From Micromonospora_I sp040659735 (lineage in GTDB: Bacteria > Actinomycetota > Actinomycetes > Mycobacteriales > Micromonosporaceae), in NCBI RefSeq assembly GCF_040659735.1, contig NZ_JBFANZ010000019.1, forward strand, positions 1-64,000: a DNA stretch of 64,000 bases. Direction: 5' to 3'. This document shows, one piece after another, positions 40,205 to 51,461 of this stretch. The position numbers and the translations under genes were made by a program. Position 1 is the first letter of the stretch, and each line of letters begins with the position of its first letter. Under the pieces are notes generated by a model, which was not told the DNA's origin, ran no database searches, and worked only from the letters and a program-made list of their open reading frames with translations.

Positions 40205-41892
40205 CGCTGCGACGTCGCGGCGGTCAGGGCGTCGCGCGCCTCGGCGTACGAGCGCAGCACCGCCCGGACCGGGGCGACGACGCAGTTCCGGGCGATCTCG
40301 GTCACCGCTGCCCGGAGCCGTGTTTCGGCGCGGCGTCGGGCCCGGCGCGCGGCCCAGCCGATCACCGGCCGGACGAGCCCGGCGATCAGGAGGCCGAGCA
40401 GCAGTCCGCCGATCAGCAGCAGCGTCGGCATCGGCACCTGCCCCACCATCGGGTACTCCAGCGAGGGCAGCCCCAGCACCCGTACGCCGTAGCCGACCAG
40501 AAGCCAGCCGAGGCCCGCGAACGCGGCGAGGGTGACGAGCCACTGCAGCCCGCCGACCAGCCGCCACCAGACGGGTTTCCGATCGACGCCGAGATCCGTG
40601 GCCGCCACCGCCCCGTCGAGCGCGTCGGGCAGGTCGTCGAGGCGGGACCGGGCAGCCCCGGCGACCGCGTTCGGCCAGGACGCGGGGAGTCCGGCGCTGG
40701 CCTGCTCGGCGACGCCCCGTACGGCGAGAGCGACGGCGGAGCGCTGTGCCGCCGTCGGACCCGGCACGGACGTCGCGGCGATCGGCCGCGCCGGGTCGGT
40801 GTCGTCCCCGGCCCGGTTGAGCTCGGGCAGGTGCAGCCGGCGCAGCGGGTCCGGCCGCAGTCGCCGCCACCCGCGCACCAGCGGCCAGCCGGTCGACGCG
40901 CCGGCGCGGTGCCGGTACGCGCGTTCCGTGGCCTCGGCGACGACCGGTACGCCGGCGGCCGCCGCGAGGGCATCGCTGAGCTGCTGCGCCGCGCCCCGGT
41001 CCACGCCGTCCTCCGCAACGGGCGGCCCGACCAGGTCGGCGACGCCCGCGACGACGGCGTCGACGTCGCCGGCGAGCCGGCGCAGCGCGGCCTGCCGCTC
41101 GGTGACGGTGCGTTCGAGCAACGCGCGCAGGTTGGTGGTCGCCGTCTGATCGACCGCCGAGGTGGCCAGCACCGGGACCCCGTCGAGTTGATCGCCGGTG
41201 AGCAGTCGACGCAGATCGTCGAGGACGCGGGGAAGCTCGGCCGGGGGCAGCCGGTCGGCCTGGTTGAGCACGACGACGGTCACGTCACGGTGCCGGTGGA
41301 ACGCACGGAGATAACTGGTGTGGATCACCCGGTCGGCGTACTTCTGCGGGTCGACCACCCAGACGACCAGGTCCACCAGGCCGAGGAGCCGGTCGACCTC
41401 CAGCCGATGGGCGCGCTCCACGGAATCGAAGTCGGGGAGGTCGAGCAGGACCAGTCCGTGCAGCGCGGCCTCGTCGTCTCCGTCGAGCGCGCTCTCGCGT
41501 ACGTACCGCTGCCGGGGAAGCACGCCGACCCAGTCGAGCAGCTTGTTGGCTCCCTCCAGGGGGCCCCACACGCAGGCATGTGCCACACCGGTGGTGGGTC
41601 GCCGAACCCCGACCGGGGAGAGTTCCAGCCGGGCCAGCGCGTTGAACAGGCTCGACTTGCCGCTGCCGGTGCTGCCGGCGAGCGCGACCACGGTGTGGTC
41701 GCGGGAGAGCGCCAGCCGTGCCGCGGCCCGCTCGACGAGGGTGCGCGCCGGCACGAGCCGCTCCTCCGGCAGGTGCCCGTCGACCACCCGCAGGAACCGC
41801 TCCACCGCCTCCAGGCGCGATATCAGCGTGTCGGGGCTGACCGGTCGCTCTCCGCGCAGGGCGTCACGCACCCTTCCGACGATCCCCGTCAT
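40201..41892 (-). CDS. Membrane-associated GTPase (dynamin/YfjP-like), second of pair
   Basis: 563 residues. GTPase motifs: P-loop AGSTGSGKSSLFNALA (near residue 72), the switch segment RRPTTGVAHACVW, the G3-like LVLLDLPDFDSVE, and VVVLNQADRLPP (G4-like NQAD). The C-terminal third has two membrane helices (WLVTLAAFAGLGWLLVGYGV and LLLIGGLLLGLLIAGLV) and a short basic helical tail. The layout resembles bacterial dynamin-like proteins, which work as pairs at the membrane. It is encoded 37 bases after its partner. Confidence 0.85.
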   Translation of the reverse strand: MTGIVGRVRDALRGERPVSPDTLISRLEAVERFLRVVDGHLPEERLVPARTLVERAAARLALSRDHTVVALAGSTGSGKSSLFNALARLELSPVGVRRPTTGVAHACVWGPLEGANKLLDWVGVLPRQRYVRESALDGDDEAALHGLVLLDLPDFDSVERAHRLEVDRLLGLVDLVVWVVDPQKYADRVIHTSYLRAFHRHRDVTVVVLNQADRLPPAELPRVLDDLRRLLTGDQLDGVPVLATSAVDQTATTNLRALLERTVTERQAALRRLAGDVDAVVAGVADLVGPPVAEDGVDRGAAQQLSDALAAAAGVPVVAEATERAYRHRAGASTGWPLVRGWRRLRPDPLRRLHLPELNRAGDDTDPARPIAATSVPGPTAAQRSAVALAVRGVAEQASAGLPASWPNAVAGAARSRLDDLPDALDGAVAATDLGVDRKPVWWRLVGGLQWLVTLAAFAGLGWLLVGYGVRVLGLPSLEYPMVGQVPMPTLLLIGGLLLGLLIAGLVRPVIGWAARRARRRAETRLRAAVTEIARNCVVAPVRAVLRSYAEARDALTAATSQR

Positions 41893-41929
41893 GACGCGAC
41901 CCTGCCGGTGTCCCGGATGACCCGCGCGG

Positions 41930-44029
41930 TCACGACGATGCTCCCGGCAGCGCCAGGCGCGTGCCGTCGGTGAGGTGCGCCTCCGCCCGGGCCGCTTCGA
42001 CCTCGGCCGCCGCCACCCGCAGACCGTCGCCGGGACCGGCCTGCACCGCCGTGTCCCCGTCGTCGGCGGGCGCGACGCCCACCGCCTCGATCCGCGCCGT
42101 GTAGCGCGCCGCCTCCTCGTCGAGCAGCGCGTTGACGCGCGTGATCAGCCCTTCGCGGGACTTGTTGGCCAGATTGCGGATCGCCTGGTCGCCGAAGATC
42201 GCCTCAAGCACCTTCTGCGCCGCGACCGTGGTGCCTCCGGCCGCCGCCACCTCGAGCCCGGTCGGGATGAACGCGGTCGAGGTGAACACGGCGATCATGA
42301 CCGCGAGACCGGTCGCGTTGACCGCGTACGCGGCGGAGCGCGCGACGAACCGCCGGTCACCGCCCTCGGCGCGGACCAGTTCGAGCACGTCACGCTGCCA
42401 GTCGCGGACCAGCCGCTCGGCCCGTTCCGGCAGGTCGTCGCTCGGCCGGGCCAGGCTCGGGTCGAGTAGTGCGGCGCCCGCGGGGTGGGCCTGCCAACCC
42501 GTGTGCGCGTTCTCGGCCGCCTCGGCCGCCGCCTCTCGCAGCAGCGTCACCAGCTGCGACTCGATGGCGGACTGGAGCTGCCGCTCGGGTGCCGGCCGGC
42601 CGGTCACCGCGGCGACGACGCGATCACGCAGTCGGCCGATCCGTGCCTCCAGCGTCCGGAACAGCTCGCCGGTGCCGACGAACTCCTGCCACCGCGCGAG
42701 CACCTCGCCACGCAGCAGCCGGCCGTCCTGCATCGCCTGCTCGACGCCGCGTCGGGCGCCGCGGTACGCGCCGCGTACCCGGTCGGTCAGGGTCGTCGCC
42801 GCCGCGGCCTGGTCGTCGGCGGCGGTCGCCAGCCCCGCGACCGCCGGCGCGAGCGCGGCGAGCGCACCGTCGAGGGTCTGCCGGACCACGGCGGCGCGGG
42901 CGCCCGCGTCCGCGGCGAGCCGGTCGAACCAGTCGCGCAGCTCCGCCGTGACCGGCTCCGGGAGCAGGCCCTGACCGTCGACCTCGGTCTCCGGCAGCAC
43001 GAAGAGCGGTGCGGCCGCCAGGTCGTGCGCGGCGAGCATCTCGGACAGGTGCGTGGAGATCTCGTCGGCGGCGTCCGGCGGGACCCGGTCGAGCACGAGG
43101 GCGATCACGGTGCCCCGGTCGCGCGCGGTGCGCAGCAGCTCCCAGGGCACGGCGTCGGCGTACCGCGCCGCCGTGGTGACGAAGAGCCACAGGTCGGCGG
43201 CGGCGAGAAGCTGCGCGGCGAGCGCCCGGTTGGCGTCGACCACCGAGTCGATGTCGGGCGCGTCGAGGAAGGCCAGCCCTTCGGTGAGTGCGGGGGCCGA
43301 GACGAGTTGCAGGGTGTCGGGCTCGTCGGTGGGATCGGCGGCGCGGGTCAGGCCGGGCAGGAGTTCGCCCTGCCGGAACCATCCGGAGTCGGCGGGGTTG
43401 CACACCAGGACGGGTGAGCGGGTGGTGGGGCGGAGCACGCCCGCGGCGCTCACCCGCGCCCGTACCAGGCTGTTGACCAGCGTTGACTTGCCTGCCCCGG
43501 TCGAGCCACCGACCACCACGAGCAGGGGGGCGTCGAGCCGGTCGAGGCGTGGGAGCAGATAGTCGTCGAGTTGCGCGACGAGGCCGTGCGCGACCCGCCG
43601 CGCGTCGTCGGCGGAGGGCAGGACCAACGGGTACGCCGTGGCGGCCACCGTCGTACGCAGTCGGGTGAGCGCGGCCGGCAGCCCGGACAGCACGTCGTCG
43701 GGGCCGGGCTGGGGCGGCTCCGTGGGGGTTGTCTCCTCGGGCTGCCGCGTCGACGGGCGCTCGGTCGGTGTGGGCGTGGCCGTCCGCGCGTCCGACCCGG
43801 CCCGCGCGGCCGGTGTCGGGTCGGTGTCGCTGCTCTCCGGCTCGTGGACGGGCCCGTCTCCGTCCCCGCCGCTGCGCGGAGCGGCGCCGCCGTCGCCGGC
43901 CGGAGCGGGCGCGCCGCCGTCGCCGTCGGTGGCCGGAGCGGCCGGAGCGGGTGCGCCGCCGTCGTCGGGGGGATCCGGGACGACGGCGGCCCGGCCGGGG
44001 TCTGCGGCGGGCTCGCCGTGCGTGGTCAC
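41930..44029 (-). CDS. Membrane-associated GTPase (dynamin/YfjP-like), first of pair
   Basis: 699 residues from a GTG. The first 110 are acidic, Pro/Gly/Ala/Thr-rich and disordered. GTPase motifs: LLVVVGGSTGAGKSTLVNSL (P-loop near residue 175), RPTTRSPVLVCNP, AFLDAPDIDSVVD (G3-like) and IALVLDRVPPDA. A long helical stalk and a Gly/Ala-rich hydrophobic hairpin (AVMIAVFTSTAFIPTGLEVA) near residue 605 follow. As in dynamin-like pairs, the two GTPases differ in the G4-like loop. The promoter must lie in the 200 bases shared with dnaK. Confidence 0.85.
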   Translation of the reverse strand: MTTHGEPAADPGRAAVVPDPPDDGGAPAPAAPATDGDGGAPAPAGDGGAAPRSGGDGDGPVHEPESSDTDPTPAARAGSDARTATPTPTERPSTRQPEETTPTEPPQPGPDDVLSGLPAALTRLRTTVAATAYPLVLPSADDARRVAHGLVAQLDDYLLPRLDRLDAPLLVVVGGSTGAGKSTLVNSLVRARVSAAGVLRPTTRSPVLVCNPADSGWFRQGELLPGLTRAADPTDEPDTLQLVSAPALTEGLAFLDAPDIDSVVDANRALAAQLLAAADLWLFVTTAARYADAVPWELLRTARDRGTVIALVLDRVPPDAADEISTHLSEMLAAHDLAAAPLFVLPETEVDGQGLLPEPVTAELRDWFDRLAADAGARAAVVRQTLDGALAALAPAVAGLATAADDQAAAATTLTDRVRGAYRGARRGVEQAMQDGRLLRGEVLARWQEFVGTGELFRTLEARIGRLRDRVVAAVTGRPAPERQLQSAIESQLVTLLREAAAEAAENAHTGWQAHPAGAALLDPSLARPSDDLPERAERLVRDWQRDVLELVRAEGGDRRFVARSAAYAVNATGLAVMIAVFTSTAFIPTGLEVAAAGGTTVAAQKVLEAIFGDQAIRNLANKSREGLITRVNALLDEEAARYTARIEAVGVAPADDGDTAVQAGPGDGLRVAAAEVEAARAEAHLTDGTRLALPGASS

Positions 44030-44129
44030 TGCTAAAGCGTGCCCGATCTATGCCACGCCGACAACCGGAACAGCGGCTCGTGCCGACCCGCCATCCGGTC
44101 GAAGTTGCGCGTACTCGACTCAACCTGAC

Positions 44130-44158
44130 TTGACGTCACGGATCATCGTGGCACTATT
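44130..44158 (+). promoter_or_regulatory. Heat-shock promoter of dnaK
   Basis: A -35 TTGACG (44130-44135) lies 17 bases before the -10-like ACTATT (44153-44158). The HspR operator overlaps the -10 and the likely start site. Confidence 0.6.
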
Positions 44159-44176
44159 GAGCCCGGTCCACTCAAC
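44156..44176. promoter_or_regulatory. HspR operator (HAIR element) at dnaK
   Basis: ATTGAGC-N7-ACTCAAC fits the consensus CTTGAGT-N7-ACTCAAG with three mismatches. Compare the better match at clpB (52587-52607). Confidence 0.75.
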
Positions 44177-44239
44177 TTGTGGTGGGTGTGCTGCGGGCGG
44201 TGCCCGGCACCTGCTCTTGAACGAAGCGAGGAAGCGAAC

Positions 44240-46114
<1,875 letters not shown>

Positions 46115-46151
46115 CCCGTCGTCCCAACGTTGAACGGAGCGAGGTAGCCGC

Positions 46152-46880
46152 ATGACGCAAAAGCCACAAAGCGCCGACCCGGAGACCACCGGTTCGACGT
46201 CGGGTGGCTCCGCGCCGGACGGTCCGGGCCACGGCCAGGACGCCGAGCGCGTCGTCATCCGCGACAAGCGAAAGATCGACCCGTCGGGCGGCACGGGCCG
46301 GGCGGGCAAACACGCCAAGGAGCCGGCTCCGGAAACGGGATCGGCCACCGAGGGGAGCGTCGCCGCCGAGGCGGAGCGGAACGGCACCGGCCAGCAGACG
46401 GAGGCGGCCGAAGCCGCGCCGTCCGGCGGGGGTACGGGGCCGCTCGGCGCCGAGTTGGAGGCGCTCCGCGGTGAGCTCGACGAGCGCACCCGGGACCTGC
46501 AGCGGGTGTCGGCCGAATACGCCAACTACCGCAAGCGGGTGGACCGGGACCGGGGGGTGGCGGCCGAACAGACCACCGCCACGGTGCTCGGCGCCCTGCT
46601 GCCGATCCTGGACGACCTGGACCGGGCGCGGGAGCACGGCGACCTGGTCGGGCCGTTCGGCACGGTGGCCGAGCAGCTCACCGCGGCGCTCGGCAAGTTC
46701 GGGTTGAGCGCGTTCGGTGAGAAGGGCGACCCGTTCGATCCGACCCGGCACGAGGCCGTCGCCCACCTCACCTCGGGTGAGGTGAGCGAGCCGACGTGCA
46801 TCGATGTGATGCGCCGCGGCTACCAACTGGGCGACCGGCTGCTGCGACCGGCACTGGTCGCCGTCGCCGACCCGGAGTGA
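46152..46880 (+). CDS. grpE: Nucleotide exchange factor GrpE
   Basis: 242 residues, longer than the average of about 200 because of an acidic, disordered N-terminal 80 residues. The long helix (LRGELDERTRDLQRVSAEYA, then NYRKRVDRDR) and the beta domain (FDPTRHEAVAHLTS, RRGYQLGDRLLRPALV) are clear. It releases ADP from DnaK. The start ATG 46152 has GGAGCGAGG upstream. A 47-base hairpin lies between this gene and dnaJ. Confidence 0.97.
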   Translation: MTQKPQSADPETTGSTSGGSAPDGPGHGQDAERVVIRDKRKIDPSGGTGRAGKHAKEPAPETGSATEGSVAAEAERNGTGQQTEAAEAAPSGGGTGPLGAELEALRGELDERTRDLQRVSAEYANYRKRVDRDRGVAAEQTTATVLGALLPILDDLDRAREHGDLVGPFGTVAEQLTAALGKFGLSAFGEKGDPFDPTRHEAVAHLTSGEVSEPTCIDVMRRGYQLGDRLLRPALVAVADPE

Positions 46881-46893
46881 CCCAACGCGCCAC

Positions 46894-46940
46894 GCCGATC
46901 GGGGAGTTGACGGGCCTGCCCCGTCAACTCCCTGATCGGC
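46894..46940 (+). promoter_or_regulatory. Intercistronic hairpin between grpE and dnaJ
   Basis: A 21-bp stem (46894-46914 with 46920-46940) has one G-T pair and a five-base loop. No T tract follows, so it is more likely an RNA-processing or partial-termination element than a full stop. Confidence 0.75.
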
Positions 46941-46986
46941 AGGACGATCTGTTCATCGATGTCGCACACCAGAGGAGGTGGACCCG

Positions 46987-48201
46987 GTGAGTTCCAAGGA
47001 TTGGCTGGAAAAGGACTTCTACGCCGTGCTCGGGGTGGCCAAGTCCGCCTCCGCCGATGAGATCAAAAAGGCCTACCGCAAGCTCGCCCGCGAGTTGCAT
47101 CCCGACCACAATCCCGACAACCCGGCGTCGGAGGAGCGGTTCAAGGCGGTCTCCGAGGCATACAACGTCCTCGCGGACGAGCGGAAGCGCAAAGAATACG
47201 ACGAGATGCGCACGCTCTTCGGCTCCGGCGCCTTCCGCCGCGGCGCGCGCACTGGAGGTGCGGGAGGAGGCGGCTTCGACCCGACCGACCTGTTCGGCGG
47301 TTTCCAGGGCGCCGGCGCGGGGGGCGCCGGTGGCGCGGGGGATCGGCGGTTCGGCGGCGCGGGCTTCTCCGACCTGTTCAGCTCCATTTTCTCGGGCGGC
47401 GGGGCAGGCCCCCGCGCGCGTGGCGCGGCGCGGGGACGCGACGTGGAGGCGGAGGTCGTGCTCGACTTCGCCGACGCCGTACGCGGCACCACGATCCCGC
47501 TGACCCTGCGCGCGCCGGGCGTCTGCGACACCTGTCACGGCAACGGGGCCAAGCCGGGGACGCAACCGCGCACCTGCCCGCAATGCCGCGGCTCCGGCCT
47601 GGTCACCCGCAACCAGGGGTCGTTCAGCTTCTCGGAGCCGTGCCGCGAATGCCAGGGCGTGGGGACGGTCGTCGAGGAGAAGTGCCCCGAGTGCCTCGGC
47701 ACCGGCGGGGTGACGAAGAACCGTACGCTCAACGTCCGCTTCCCCGCGGGGGTCGCGGACGGCCAACGGATCCGGCTGAGCGGGCGGGGCGAGCCGGGGG
47801 AGCGCGGCGGTCCGGCCGGCGACCTGTACGTGCTGGTGAAGGTGCGCAACGACGACCTCTTCGGCCGGTCCGGCGACGACCTGACGCTGACCGTGCCGAT
47901 CACGTTCGCCGAGGCGGTGTTCGGCACCGATCTGCGGGTCCCCACCATGGACGGCGCGGTGACCCTGCGGGTGCCGCCGGGCACGCCGAGCGGCCGCACG
48001 CTGCGGGCCCGCGGCAAGGGCGTCACGCGGCGCGACGGGCAGGCGGGCGACCTGCTGGTCACCGTCGAGGTGACGGTCCCCGAGAACCTCTCCGACGAGG
48101 CGCGGGCGGCGTTGGAGAAGCTGGCCCTTGAGACCCCACCGGCTCCTCGGGAGAAACTGGATGCCCGGGTGCGCCGCTTCGACGACCCGGCGAGGAGGTG
48201 A
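46987..48201 (+). CDS. dnaJ: Hsp40 co-chaperone DnaJ (type A)
   Basis: 404 residues from the GTG at 46987, with GAGGAGGTG seven bases before it. The J domain has the HPD triad in LHPDHNPDN. A long Gly/Phe region (GGFDPTDLFGGFQ) follows. Four zinc repeats: CDTCHGNG, CPQCRGSG, CRECQGVG and CPECLGTG. The C-terminal substrate-binding domain ends with RVRRFDDPARR. It delivers substrates to DnaK and stimulates its ATPase. The stop overlaps the hspR start by four bases. Confidence 0.97.
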   Translation: MSSKDWLEKDFYAVLGVAKSASADEIKKAYRKLARELHPDHNPDNPASEERFKAVSEAYNVLADERKRKEYDEMRTLFGSGAFRRGARTGGAGGGGFDPTDLFGGFQGAGAGGAGGAGDRRFGGAGFSDLFSSIFSGGGAGPRARGAARGRDVEAEVVLDFADAVRGTTIPLTLRAPGVCDTCHGNGAKPGTQPRTCPQCRGSGLVTRNQGSFSFSEPCRECQGVGTVVEEKCPECLGTGGVTKNRTLNVRFPAGVADGQRIRLSGRGEPGERGGPAGDLYVLVKVRNDDLFGRSGDDLTLTVPITFAEAVFGTDLRVPTMDGAVTLRVPPGTPSGRTLRARGKGVTRRDGQAGDLLVTVEVTVPENLSDEARAALEKLALETPPAPREKLDARVRRFDDPARR

Positions 48202-48638
48202 GCCTGGTGGACGGGGAAGTCACGATCTCGATTGAAGCCGCCTCCGACGCCAAGGTCCTGATCATCTCGGTGGCTGCGCGGATGGCGGGCATGCACCCGC
48301 AGACGCTGCGCCAGTACGACCGGATGGGCCTGGTCCAGGCCGGCCGGGCGACCGGTGGCGGGCGCCGCTACAGCGTGCGCGACGTCGCGCTGCTGCGCGA
48401 GGTGCAGCGGCTCAGTCAGGACGACGGGGTCAACCTGGCCGGCATCAAGCGGATCATCGACCTGGAGCAGGCGGTGGTCGAGCTCCAGCAGCGGATGGTC
48501 CAGCTGGAGACCGAGTTGGCCGCGGCCTACCAGCGGATGGCCGAGCTTGAGGCGATGGCGCCCTTCCCCCGCCGTGATCTTGTCCCGACCGGACGGGTCT
48601 CGAACGCGCTCGTGGTCTGGCGGCCGACCCGTCCGTAG
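48198..48638 (+). CDS. hspR: Heat-shock repressor HspR (MerR family)
   Basis: 146 residues. The MerR-type winged helix is complete: ISVAARMAGMHPQTLRQYDR, MGLVQAGRATGGGRRYSVRD, VALLREVQRLSQDDGVNLAG. A coiled coil (EQAVVELQQRMVQLETELAA) follows, with a short basic tail. HspR binds HAIR inverted repeats at dnaK and clpB, with DnaK as the corepressor in streptomycetes. It is the last gene of the operon, so it controls itself. GTG 48198 overlaps dnaJ; GTG 48207 is better spaced from AGGAGG. Confidence 0.95.
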   Translation: MSLVDGEVTISIEAASDAKVLIISVAARMAGMHPQTLRQYDRMGLVQAGRATGGGRRYSVRDVALLREVQRLSQDDGVNLAGIKRIIDLEQAVVELQQRMVQLETELAAAYQRMAELEAMAPFPRRDLVPTGRVSNALVVWRPTRP

Positions 48639-48775
48639 GGGGTGGTTCGGCGCGCGTGCCGACCTGCGGAAATCTTGTCGGTCGTTTCGCGATCAGGAAC
48701 CGCAAAGGTGGGCTAACGTCACCTGTGGTTCGGACGGAACATTCCGGACGTCGAGCGGCGCTGAGGGGAGACCCG

Positions 48776-48979
48776 ATGGGTATCGCTGAATCGATCAAGA
48801 ACATGGCGAACAAGGCGGCCGACAAGGTCGGTGCCGATCGGACGAAGGGCGACAGCGACGCCGCAGGCGACGATGTCGACGAGACCGACGTCGGCACCTA
48901 CCCCGACCACCTCGACAGAGGGCTGGACGTCGGCCGGGGACAGCTCGACAAGAGACGCCGCGAGCCGCCGGCCACGTGA
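48776..48979 (+). CDS. Small acidic protein, MT0933-like antitoxin family (tentative)
   Basis: 67 residues: MGIAESIKNMANKAADKVGA, then an acidic turn, then TYPDHLDRGLDVGRGQLDKR. This order of a basic helix, DKVGADR and a GxxLDRG-type repeat resembles the MT0933 group of small proteins annotated as antitoxins. No toxin partner is adjacent. GAGGGGAGA stands before the ATG. A terminator follows at 49007-49039. The antitoxin name is a family label, not evidence of function. Confidence 0.6.
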   Translation: MGIAESIKNMANKAADKVGADRTKGDSDAAGDDVDETDVGTYPDHLDRGLDVGRGQLDKRRREPPAT

Positions 48980-49006
48980 CGCCGGTTCACGGCGACGATC
49001 GAGGCG

Positions 49007-49039
49007 ACGGGCCGGGACCCACGGGGGGTCCCGGCCCGT
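49007..49039. terminator. Terminator with perfect 13-bp stem
   Basis: 49007-49019 pairs with 49027-49039 (loop of seven), followed by TCTTCG. It lies between convergent genes and probably serves both. Confidence 0.85.
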
Positions 49040-49066
49040 TCTTCGTGTGCGCGACAGCGCGACCGT

Positions 49067-49498
49067 TCAGGAGAGGCGGCGCGCCTTGCGCACCAGGCCC
49101 CCCTCGCACCAGTCGTGATAGTCGAAGAGTTGCGGCTTGGCCATCAGAGCGAGCGTGTTGTGCGCCCAGGTGACCATCAGCTCGTCGCCCAGCTCCTGCG
49201 CCTGCTCGACCAGCTTGCGCAGCCGACGGCGCGGGTGGGCCTTGAAGTTGGTGCGGATGCCGTCCGCCGCGTAGATGTAGAGACAGTGCAGCGCGAACCG
49301 GCGCGCCGGACAGGACCGGTCCATCGCCAGATCGAAGAGCGTCCCGATCAGCCGGTCACCCGAGACCAGCAGATCCCAGTCCTTCGGCATCGACTGCAGG
49401 GGCACCGAGTCGGGCTGGAACGCCCATGCCCGCAGTTCGTCCGCGGTCGGATCCACGGGATTGGCGAAACCGCGGAACGCCGATTGCTGCAAGCTCAC
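49067..49498 (-). CDS. Conserved actinobacterial hypothetical protein, 143 aa
   Basis: Starts at a GTG. Helical throughout, with the recognisable stretches DWDLLVSGDRLIGTLFDLAM, CPARRFALHCLYIYAADGIR and YHDWCEGGLVRKARRL. I know it as a conserved protein of actinomycetes, without a named domain or function. No membrane segment. It is convergent with the small acidic protein. Confidence 0.7.
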   Translation of the reverse strand: MSLQQSAFRGFANPVDPTADELRAWAFQPDSVPLQSMPKDWDLLVSGDRLIGTLFDLAMDRSCPARRFALHCLYIYAADGIRTNFKAHPRRRLRKLVEQAQELGDELMVTWAHNTLALMAKPQLFDYHDWCEGGLVRKARRLS

Positions 49499-49664
49499 CC
49501 GGAACGACCTTCCGCTCGTGCCTGTCGGACCTGGGACGGCCCGGGCACCCCCACTAGCTGCTGCCGCGACACGGTAGCGCGCCGTGACCGAAACGCGAAA
49601 GAGCCAACCGTCTTATTCATCAACGCCGCAGGTGTCCCGATCCCAACGGTCGGTATATCCGTGC

Positions 49665-50897
<1,233 letters not shown>

Positions 50898-50901
50898 CCG
50901 C

Positions 50902-51402
50902 TCAGCTGTCCGGATCGCCGTCGGCGAAGATCGCCGTCACGCCGTCGAGACCGCGCCGGGTGCCGACCACCACCACCACGTCACCCGTTTCGAAACGGAA
51001 CGCCGGGCCGGGGGATGCGATGACCTCACGGTCGCGCAGCACCGCGACGATGGAGGCGCTGGTGCGGGTGCGCGCCTTCGTGTCGCCGAGCGAGCGGCCG
51101 ACGAAGGGGGAGCCGGCCGAGATCGGCACCTGCTCGGTGAGGAGGCCGGCCGCCTGCTGACGCAGACCCGCGAGCTGCCCCAGCATCAACGACGCGCCGA
51201 GGATGTCGGCGAGCGCCTCGGCCTCGTCGTCCGTGAGCGGGATGTCCGCCGTGCACGCGTCCGGGTCGTCGTCGTCATAGAGCACGAGGTCGCGGCGGCC
51301 GTTCCGATGAGATACGACCCCGAGCCGACGCCCCGACTCGGTGATCAGGTCGTGGCGGACGCCGATCCCCGGCAGAGTCGTCTGTTCCACGCGTACTCGC
51401 AC
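50902..51402 (-). CDS. KhtT-like regulatory subunit with TrkA-C (RCK_C) domain
   Basis: 166 residues from a GTG. The N-terminal half (RVEQTTLPGIGVRHDLITES) is the KhtT N-domain; the C-terminal half (ARTRTSASIVAVLRDREVIA, then FRFETGDVVVVVGTRRGLDG) is the RCK_C ligand-binding fold. In KhtT this domain binds c-di-AMP and nucleotides and opens the antiporter. First gene of the pair; gap to the transporter gene four bases. Confidence 0.88.
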   Translation of the reverse strand: MRVRVEQTTLPGIGVRHDLITESGRRLGVVSHRNGRRDLVLYDDDDPDACTADIPLTDDEAEALADILGASLMLGQLAGLRQQAAGLLTEQVPISAGSPFVGRSLGDTKARTRTSASIVAVLRDREVIASPGPAFRFETGDVVVVVGTRRGLDGVTAIFADGDPDS

Positions 51403-51461
51403 GTGATCACGCTACCGTGTCCACCATCGTCGATGGAGTGAAGCGCGTCCGGGGGTGCCTG

